Origin: VRUE01 sp044867925
Lineage (GTDB): Bacteria > Actinomycetota > Thermoleophilia > Solirubrobacterales > 70-9
NCBI GenBank assembly: GCA_044867925.1
Contig: JBIOVV010000103.1
Location: forward strand, 1-12,360
Direction of reading: 5' to 3'
Length of the DNA: 12,360 nt
A model generated the notes under the pieces. It worked only from the letters and a program-made list of their open reading frames with translations. It was not told the origin of the DNA and did not search any database. Position numbers and translations under genes: made by a program. Positions 4,632 to 12,360 of this stretch are shown piece by piece (position 1 is the stretch's first letter; every line of letters begins with the position of its first letter).

Positions 4632-5738
4632 TTGAAGCTGACAACCAAACGTGACGAGCTCGTCGCAAAGCTCTCGGTGGTCTCCCGAGCTGTTTCGACG
4701 CGCGCCGCGACGCAGTCGCTCTCCGGGATCCTGCTCAGCGCGGATGGTGGCGGTGTCAGCCTCTGCGCAACCGATCTCGAGATGGGCCTGAAGACGAAGC
4801 TCTCGGCCGAGGTCGAGGGCACCGGCTCGGTTCTCCTCCCCGGCCGCCTCCTCGCCGAGGTCTCCCGTTCGCTGGGAGACCAGTCGGTGGAGATCGAGCT
4901 GCGCGAGTCGGAGCGTGACGTCGAGATCCGCAGCGGCGGCTCGAGCTTCCACCTGCGGGTCCTGCCCAGCGAGGACTTCCCCACCTTTCCCGAGGAGGAG
5001 GGCGAGCCCCTTTCGATCCCGGCTCCCGCCCTTGCGGCGACGGTGGACCTGGTGGCCCGCGCCGCCTCGCGGGACGACATGCGCCCGGTGCTCACCGGGG
5101 TCCTGGTCAGCGCCGGCGGCTCGGAGATGACGATGGTGGCCACCGACTCCTACCGCCTCGCGGTCAAGCGCACCGAGCTGGATGCGGCGATCGGCGGTGA
5201 GCTCGAGGCGAACATCCCGGCCAAGGCCCTGCGCGAGCTGGGCCGGATCGTCTCCGCCGACGGAGTCGAGACGGTCCTGGTTGCCCTGCAGCGCAACCAG
5301 GCCATTTTCAAGGCAGGGGACATCGTCCTCAACACGAGGCTGATCGAGGGGCAGTTCCCCAACTTTCGACAGCTCCTGCCCGAGTCCTACGAGCACGATG
5401 TGCGTCTGCCGCGCCCTGAGCTGCTCGACGTCACCCGCAGGATCAGCCAGCTCGCCCAGCGCAACGCGCCGCTGCGCCTTTCCTTCGCTCCGGGGGAGCT
5501 GACGATCGCGGCCTCGACACCGGATGTCGGCGACGCCGAAGAGACGATGCCGGCCGCCTTCGAGGGCGAGCCGCTGGAGATCGGCTTCAACCCGGAGTTC
5601 CTGCGCGAGGGAATCGAAAGCGTCGAGGGCGACGAGGTGATGCTGCGCTTGATCTCGCCCCTGCGGCCCGGCCTGCTGCAGCCGGTCGACAACGAAGACT
5701 TCCGCTACCTGGTGATGCCGATCCGCCTCAACGTGTGA
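4632..5738 (+). CDS. dnaN: DNA polymerase III sliding clamp (beta subunit) DnaN
   Basis: DnaN forms a ring-shaped dimer around DNA that tethers DNA polymerase III and other replication and repair proteins. From a TTG start at 4632 the product is 368 residues beginning MKLTTKRDELVAKL, the standard N-terminus. An upstream GTG at 4575 would add 19 residues unlike the family and overlap the best DnaA box, so I reject it. AAGAAGG ends 10 nt before the TTG. Three clamp domains are recognisable; markers are ATDSYRLAVKR (170-180), NTRLIEGQFPNF (234-245) and the C-terminal YLVMPIRL (359-366), which lines the clamp-motif-binding pocket. The gene is intact. No gnd gene follows it, unlike in many Streptomyces and Mycobacterium genomes. 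Confidence 0.95.
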   Translation: MKLTTKRDELVAKLSVVSRAVSTRAATQSLSGILLSADGGGVSLCATDLEMGLKTKLSAEVEGTGSVLLPGRLLAEVSRSLGDQSVEIELRESERDVEIRSGGSSFHLRVLPSEDFPTFPEEEGEPLSIPAPALAATVDLVARAASRDDMRPVLTGVLVSAGGSEMTMVATDSYRLAVKRTELDAAIGGELEANIPAKALRELGRIVSADGVETVLVALQRNQAIFKAGDIVLNTRLIEGQFPNFRQLLPESYEHDVRLPRPELLDVTRRISQLAQRNAPLRLSFAPGELTIAASTPDVGDAEETMPAAFEGEPLEIGFNPEFLREGIESVEGDEVMLRLISPLRPGLLQPVDNEDFRYLVMPIRLNV

Positions 5739-5745
5739 GGCCGCG

Positions 5746-6837
5746 GTGCTGGTCTCCGCCGTCGAAGCGAGGCCGCTGCGGAGTCTGGTGCAGGCGCGGA
5801 TCGAGCTGGGGCCGGGGATCGTCAGCCTCGTCGGCCCCAATGGCGTCGGTAAGACGAACCTGCTCGAGGCGCTCTATTTCGCCCTGACCGGCCGCTCGTT
5901 CCGGACCGCCGACCGTCGCGACCTGATCCCCTTCGGCGGCTCTTTTGCCCGCGCCGAAGCGACGATTAGGGATCAGGACGGAATCGAGCGACGCCTACTC
6001 GCCTCCGTCAGCCGGGCCGAGGGACGCCGGCACCTGCTCGACGCCGCCGCCGCCGATCCAGCGACGCTGGCACGCAGCAGGCCGCCGGTCGCGGTTTTCT
6101 CCCCCGATCGCCTCAGCTTGGTCAAGGGGCCGCCGGCGGAGCGCCGTGCCCACCTCGACGGCTTCGTCGCCGCCCGCTGGCCGAGCCGAGCCGAGCTCCG
6201 CCGTCGCTTCGGCCAGGCGCTGGCACAGCGCAACGCCCTGGTCGCCCGCCTTGCCGCCGGCCATGGCGCGGCGGCTCAGCTGGATACCTGGGACGCGACC
6301 GTCGCCGAGGCCGCTTCGGCGTTGATCGCCGCCCGCTCCGACGCCGTCGCCGAGCTGGCCGAGCCGTTCAGCTCCGCCGCTGCGGAGCTGGGGCTCGAGG
6401 GCAACGGCAAGATCGAGTACGCCCCCCGGGCGACAGGCTCTGCCGAGGAGATCCGCGCCGGGCTGGCGGAGCGCCGCGAGGCCGATCTGCGGCTCGGCAG
6501 AACCTCGTGGGGCCCCCACCTCGACGAGCTCAAGATCTCGACCGCCGGCCGTTCTCTGCGCCGCTACGGCTCGCAGGGCCAGCAGCGCGCAGCTCTACTC
6601 GCCCTGCTCTTCGCCGAGCGGGACGTTCTCTTGGCCGCGCGGCAGGTCGTGCCGCTGCTGCTGCTCGACGACGTGATGAGCGAGCTCGACCCGGATCGCC
6701 GGGAGCGGCTGGTCGAGCGGCTCGCCGGCGACGGCCAGGCCCTGATCTCCGCCGCGTCCGAGGACTCGCTGCCGACAGCGTCGCTGGGGCACGTCGTGAG
6801 GATGCCCCTTCTCTCCGAGCAGGCCGCGGCGGCATGA
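5746..6837 (+). CDS. recF: DNA replication and repair protein RecF
   Basis: RecF is an SMC-like ATPase that acts with RecO and RecR to load RecA at single-strand gaps. The 363-residue protein has Walker A GPNGVGKT (30-37), the family segment VFSPDRLSLVKG with RRAHLD (117-138), the ABC signature SQGQQRA (276-282) and Walker B LLLLDDVMSELD (304-315). The usual GPHRDDL motif reads GPHLDEL here, with Leu in place of Arg. The start is GTG at 5746, 7 nt after the dnaN stop; GTGAGG, overlapping the dnaN stop codon, can act as ribosome-binding site. The 3' end overlaps the next gene by ATGA, so dnaN-recF-dciA appears to be one transcription unit. Confidence 0.94.
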   Translation: MLVSAVEARPLRSLVQARIELGPGIVSLVGPNGVGKTNLLEALYFALTGRSFRTADRRDLIPFGGSFARAEATIRDQDGIERRLLASVSRAEGRRHLLDAAAADPATLARSRPPVAVFSPDRLSLVKGPPAERRAHLDGFVAARWPSRAELRRRFGQALAQRNALVARLAAGHGAAAQLDTWDATVAEAASALIAARSDAVAELAEPFSSAAAELGLEGNGKIEYAPRATGSAEEIRAGLAERREADLRLGRTSWGPHLDELKISTAGRSLRRYGSQGQQRAALLALLFAERDVLLAARQVVPLLLLDDVMSELDPDRRERLVERLAGDGQALISAASEDSLPTASLGHVVRMPLLSEQAAAA

Positions 6838-7139
6838 GCCGGCGCGCCGCCCCACGACCGGCCGGCACAGCCCTGCGCACGGCGCTCGACCTCGCCGCAC
6901 CGAAGACCCCGCTGGCTTCGCTGCAGGCCGCCTGGCGCGAGGTGGTCGGCGAGCGCATCGCGGCGGTCGCCAGCCCGGTCTCAGAGCGTGGGGGAGAGGT
7001 GACCGTGAGCTGCTCGGATTCCGTCTGGGCGCAGGAGTTGGATTTGATGCAAGGGCAGCTGCTCGAGCGACTCGAGGACAAGCTCGGCGAGCTGGCGCCA
7101 AAGAGTTTGCGCTTCCGTGTGGATGATGGCGAAAAGTAA
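6834..7139 (+). CDS. DUF721 (DciA-like) protein
   Basis: This 101-residue protein belongs to the DUF721/DciA family. DciA proteins load or assist the replicative helicase DnaB in bacteria that lack DnaC or DnaI, and in actinomycetes a DUF721 gene normally sits between recF and gyrB, as here. Visible family features are a conserved Trp helix (LQAAWREVVGERIAA, about 30-44), a glycine turn with a beta strand (GGEVTVSC, 53-60), SVWAQELD (63-70), a leucine-rich helix and the final LRFRVDD. The product is shorter than mycobacterial and streptomycete relatives, which carry a longer N-terminal extension. The ATG at 6834 overlaps the recF stop by 4 nt. The same frame is open upstream to 6507 inside recF, but that part is not family-like. 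Confidence 0.85.
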   Translation: MSRRAAPRPAGTALRTALDLAAPKTPLASLQAAWREVVGERIAAVASPVSERGGEVTVSCSDSVWAQELDLMQGQLLERLEDKLGELAPKSLRFRVDDGEK

Positions 7140-7194
7140 TTTCATTTATGGCGATTTGCAGGGATTTTATTTCCCCGCAGGCGTCCGCTGGAGG

Positions 7195-7278
7195 GTGCAA
7201 ACTGGTATCCTTATGTCAACTTGCATTTCTGCCCCGACCTTGGGCGGCAACAGCCCAAACGGTCGGGGTTTTCTATGA
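7195..7278 (+). CDS. Possible short leader ORF upstream of gyrB
   Basis: A short frame starts at GTG 7195 or ATG 7213 and stops at TGA 7276-7278, giving 27 or 21 residues. It covers the whole terminator-like hairpin and ends 17 nt before the gyrB start. GGAGGG lies at 7190-7195, too close to the GTG and too far from the ATG to be convincing. The peptide is small and polar with single Cys residues and no homologue that I recognise. It may be chance; its interest lies in the position, where translation could affect hairpin formation. Confidence 0.15.
   Translation: MQTGILMSTCISAPTLGGNSPNGRGFL
7206..7211 (+). promoter_or_regulatory. Possible -10 element upstream of gyrB (TATCCT)
   Basis: TATCCT fits TANNNT and stands 21 nt before the terminator-like hairpin and 84 nt before the gyrB start. 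No acceptable -35 is seen at 17-18 nt. If used, the gyrB leader would contain the whole hairpin. Confidence 0.25.
7232..7272 (+). terminator. Intrinsic-terminator-like hairpin before gyrB
   Basis: An 8-bp outer stem (CCCCGACC 7232-7239 with GGTCGGGG 7261-7268) continues into a 6-bp inner stem (TTGGGC 7240-7245 with GCCCAA 7253-7258), with a 7-nt loop and a 2-nt bulge, followed by TTTTCTAT. This is the strongest hairpin with a T tract that I found in the window. It could end the dnaA-dnaN-recF-dciA transcript. Only 23 nt separate it from the gyrB start codon, too little for a normal promoter and leader, so it may instead act as an attenuator in the gyrB leader. Confidence 0.65.
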
Positions 7279-7295
7279 GAGCGGGAAGGGATTAA

Positions 7296-9731
7296 TTGCC
7301 TGAGAAGATGAAGCCGGCCGCGGCGAAGAAAGACGGAGCCGCCTCCTATGGGGCCAAGGACATCACCGTTCTGGAAGGCCTCGAAGCGGTCCGCAAGCGG
7401 CCCGGCATGTACATCGGCTCGACCGGGCCACGCGGCCTGCACCACCTGGTCTACGAGGTCGTCGACAACTCGGTCGATGAGGCCCTGGCCGGTCACTGCG
7501 ATCACGTCCGCGTCGTCCTTCACCCCGACAACGGCTGCACGGTCGTCGACAACGGCCGCGGCATCCCGGTCGACGAGCTCGAGAAGGAGAAGCGCCCCGC
7601 GGCCGAGGTGGTGCTGACCACCCTGCATGCCGGCGGCAAGTTCGGCGACGGCGAGGGCTACAAGGTCTCCGGCGGGCTGCACGGGGTCGGGATCTCGGTC
7701 GTCAACGCCCTGTCCGAGCGTCTCCATCTCGAGATCAGCCGCGACGGCGCGGTCTGGACCCAGGACTACGAGCGCGGCAAGCCGCAGGGGGATCTCGCCA
7801 AGGGCGCGGCGACCGACTCGACCGGCACCACGATCACCTTCCAGCCCGACGACGACATCTTCGACGAGCTCGAGTTCGACTACGCGACCCTGGCCGAGCG
7901 CCTGCGCGAGACGGCCTTCCTCACCCGCGGTTTGAAGATCGAGCTGATCGACGAGCGCGCCGGCGGTCAGAGAGACACCTTCCATTACGAGGGCGGCATC
8001 GTCGACTTCGTCGCCCACCTCAACGAGAACAAGGACGCCCTGCACCGCAAGACCGTCTACTTCGAAGGGGAGACCGAGGACGGCCAGGTGGAGGTGGCGA
8101 TGCAGTGGAACTCCTCCTACCAGGAATCCGTCTTCAGCTTCGCCAACAACATCAATACCCATGAGGGCGGCTCCCATCTCTCCGGCTTCCGCTCGGCGCT
8201 GACCCGCACGCTCAATGCCTATGCCCGCGGCAAAGGGCTGCTCAAAGAGAAAGACGAGAACCTCACCGGCGACGACGTCCGCGAGGGGCTGACCGCGGTG
8301 ATCTCGGTCAAGCTCGCCGACCCCCAGTTCGAGGGGCAGACCAAGACCAAGCTCGGCAACCCGCCGATCGAGGGCTTGGTCAAGGAGACGGTCAACCGCA
8401 AGCTCGGCGAGTTCTTCGAGGAGAACCCCGGTGAGGCGAAGCGGATCGTCGGTAAGGCGGTCGACGCGGCCCGGGCCCGTCAGGCCGCCCGCAAGGCCCG
8501 CGACCTGACCCGCCGCAAGTCGGCGCTGGAGAACTCGACCCTGCCGGGCAAGCTCGCCGACTGCACGGTGCGCGATCCCGCACTTGCCGAGCTGTTCATA
8601 GTCGAGGGCGATTCCGCCGGCGGCTCCGCCAAGCAGGGGCGCGATCGCAACACCCAGGCAGTCTTGCCGCTGCGCGGCAAGATCATCAACGTCGAGAAGG
8701 CCCGCATCGACAAGGTGCTCTCCAACCAGGAGATCCAGGCGCTGATTACAGCGATCGGCACCGGCATCCGGGAGGAGTTCGACGTCAAAGAGGCGCGCTA
8801 CCACAAGGTCGTGCTGATGACCGACGCCGACGTCGACGGCGCCCACATCCGCACCCTGGTGCTCACCTTCCTCTACCGCGAGATGCCCGAGCTGATCGAG
8901 AAAGGCTACGTCTACATCGCCAAGCCGCCGCTCTACAAGCTGAAGAACGGCAAGCAGGAGACCTACGTCGAGAAGGAGTCCGAGCTCGAGGAACTGCTGC
9001 TCCGCGACAAGCTCGAGCAGATGGAGGTGAGCGACGCCGAGGGCTCTACGCACAAGCTGACCGCGACCCGCTGGCAGCGCTTCAACCGCCGCCTCAAGGA
9101 GCACGAGGGATGGGCTGACTCGCTGCAGGCCGACTTCGGCCACGAGCTGGTGCGCTTCCTCGCCGAGTCGGAAGTGCTCGACCGCGGCGTCACCTCGCTG
9201 GCCGCGGTGAAAGACGTGCTCAATGGCGAGGCCGGCTCGGAGGAGCTCTTCGACACAGAGATCGTCTCCGAATCCGGCGACGAGATCCTCGTCCGCGCCG
9301 TCCACCGCCGCGACGGCTTGGCCAAGGCCTTCGAGCTCACCGCCGGGCTCTTCGAATCGCACGACTACCGCCGTCTGATCGAGTCGCACACCGAGCTGCT
9401 CAGCCAGCTCGGCCGCCCTCCTTTCCGGCTCTCGCTCGGGGAGAAAGAACGCAGCGCCGAGTCGTTCGCGGAGCTGCGTCGCATGGTGCTCGAGCTGGCC
9501 CGGCAGGGCGTGACGATGCAGCGCTTCAAGGGCTTGGGCGAGATGAACGCCGAACAGCTGCGTGAAACCACGATGGATCCGAACACTCGAACCCTGGAGC
9601 AGGTCCAGATCTCCGAGGAGGCGGATGCGCTCACCGAGAAGATCTTCACCGACCTGATGGGCGACAAGGTCGAGCCGCGCAAGGCGTTCATAGAACGCCA
9701 CGCCAAGGAGGTCCGTTTCCTCGATGTCTAG
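7296..9731 (+). CDS. gyrB: DNA gyrase subunit B
   Basis: GyrB is the ATPase subunit of gyrase, which introduces negative supercoils into DNA. The 811-residue protein has the GHKL ATPase motifs YEVVDNSVDEA (53-63), DNGRGIPVD (85-93) and GGLHGVG (126-132), the transducer lysine motif QTKTKLGN (348-355), and the TOPRIM metal-binding residues E437 (EGDSAGGSAKQGR) and D510/D512 (TDADVDG). Most actinobacterial GyrB proteins are about 650-700 residues. This one has about 165 extra residues (about 572-737) between PPLYKLKNGKQETY and MQRFKGLGEMN, where E. coli GyrB (804 residues) has its insert; its end (DYRRLIE...SFAELRRMV) aligns with the E. coli insert. In the following motif, QLWETTMDP, Trp is replaced by Arg (QLRETTMDP, 755-763). 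The TTG start at 7296 has a clear GGGAAGGG 5 nt upstream; ATG 7308 is an alternative. Confidence 0.96.
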   Translation: MPEKMKPAAAKKDGAASYGAKDITVLEGLEAVRKRPGMYIGSTGPRGLHHLVYEVVDNSVDEALAGHCDHVRVVLHPDNGCTVVDNGRGIPVDELEKEKRPAAEVVLTTLHAGGKFGDGEGYKVSGGLHGVGISVVNALSERLHLEISRDGAVWTQDYERGKPQGDLAKGAATDSTGTTITFQPDDDIFDELEFDYATLAERLRETAFLTRGLKIELIDERAGGQRDTFHYEGGIVDFVAHLNENKDALHRKTVYFEGETEDGQVEVAMQWNSSYQESVFSFANNINTHEGGSHLSGFRSALTRTLNAYARGKGLLKEKDENLTGDDVREGLTAVISVKLADPQFEGQTKTKLGNPPIEGLVKETVNRKLGEFFEENPGEAKRIVGKAVDAARARQAARKARDLTRRKSALENSTLPGKLADCTVRDPALAELFIVEGDSAGGSAKQGRDRNTQAVLPLRGKIINVEKARIDKVLSNQEIQALITAIGTGIREEFDVKEARYHKVVLMTDADVDGAHIRTLVLTFLYREMPELIEKGYVYIAKPPLYKLKNGKQETYVEKESELEELLLRDKLEQMEVSDAEGSTHKLTATRWQRFNRRLKEHEGWADSLQADFGHELVRFLAESEVLDRGVTSLAAVKDVLNGEAGSEELFDTEIVSESGDEILVRAVHRRDGLAKAFELTAGLFESHDYRRLIESHTELLSQLGRPPFRLSLGEKERSAESFAELRRMVLELARQGVTMQRFKGLGEMNAEQLRETTMDPNTRTLEQVQISEEADALTEKIFTDLMGDKVEPRKAFIERHAKEVRFLDV

Positions 9732-9750
9732 CCAAGGACGGGTGATCTGA

Positions 9751-12258
<2,508 letters not shown>

Positions 12259-12282
12259 GGGGGGGCGGATGGGGTCTTTGGT

Positions 12283-12360
12283 GATCCCAGCACCTTCGCC
12301 CTGCGGGCTACGGTGCAACCAGGTGGCCGCTTGCGCGGCCCTCACACCCCTCTGCGGAGC
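12283..12360. repeat. Tandem-hairpin repeat downstream of gyrA (copy 2, cut by window end)
   Basis: About 25 nt after the gyrA stop begins a structured segment with two hairpins: GCACC (12290-12294) with GGTGC (12312-12316), enclosing GCCC/GGGC (12298-12301, 12305-12308); and GGCCGC (12325-12330) with GCGGCC (12335-12340), loop TTGC. It ends at the window edge in CTCTGCGGAGC. Its reverse complement matches the yidC-jag element over 1421-1494 in the same block order: GCTCCGCAGAG, the GCCGC/GCGGC hairpin, the GCACC/GGTGC hairpin, then TGGGATC. Loop sequences differ while stems are kept. Both copies lie just after a stop codon and in the same orientation relative to that gene. There is no T tract in view. 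Confidence 0.65.

Noticed and set aside
4446..5840. Minus-strand frame of 464 codons opposite dnaN
   Set aside because: Antisense shadow of dnaN; composition typical of GC-rich reverse frames and no start-site support.

Overview
This is a replication-origin type locus from a GC-rich bacterium, almost certainly an actinomycete (Actinomycetota). Two divergent gene sets meet at about position 3100. To the left, on the minus strand, lie rpmH-rnpA-yidD-yidC and then jag-rsmG. To the right, on the plus strand, lie dnaA-dnaN-recF-dciA(DUF721)-gyrB-gyrA. The lack of gnd between dnaN and recF, the short Jag protein and the general protein style point away from Streptomyces and Mycobacterium towards a deep-branching class such as Thermoleophilia (Solirubrobacterales). 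That placement is an inference.

Left arm: rpmH, rnpA, yidD and yidC are packed with no gaps (TAGATG, GTGA and ATGA junctions) and make ribosomal protein L34, the RNase P protein, and two membrane-protein insertion factors. A highly palindromic intergenic element of about 130 bp separates yidC from jag. Jag (KH-R3H RNA-binding protein) and rsmG (16S rRNA m7G methyltransferase) follow. An exact 21-nt inverted repeat brackets the rsmG start. The first 24 bases are a pure C run, which looks like a contig-end artefact; parA/parB, which usually follow rsmG, are not in view.

Right arm: initiator DnaA, sliding clamp DnaN, RecF, a DciA-like helicase-loading protein and both gyrase subunits, all apparently intact. 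The dnaA-dnaN gap carries three DnaA-box-like sites in one orientation and is the best oriC candidate here, though small. A strong terminator-like hairpin stands only 23 nt upstream of gyrB, suggesting a gyrB leader or attenuator.

Most genes are textbook. The unusual signals are non-coding: (1) a repeat family of tandem hairpins, one copy after yidC and a second after gyrA, in the same orientation relative to the upstream gene; (2) the inverted repeat around the rsmG start; (3) the hairpin and short reading frame before gyrB; (4) a dyad in the rpmH/dnaA divergent promoter region; and (5) TANNNT hexamers 9-10 nt before the start codons of dnaA, rpmH and jag, suggesting leaderless transcripts. 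Among proteins, GyrB carries a large insert of the type best known from Gram-negative gyrases. I found no CRISPR array, insertion sequence, tRNA or rRNA, and no sign of an undescribed protein-coding system.
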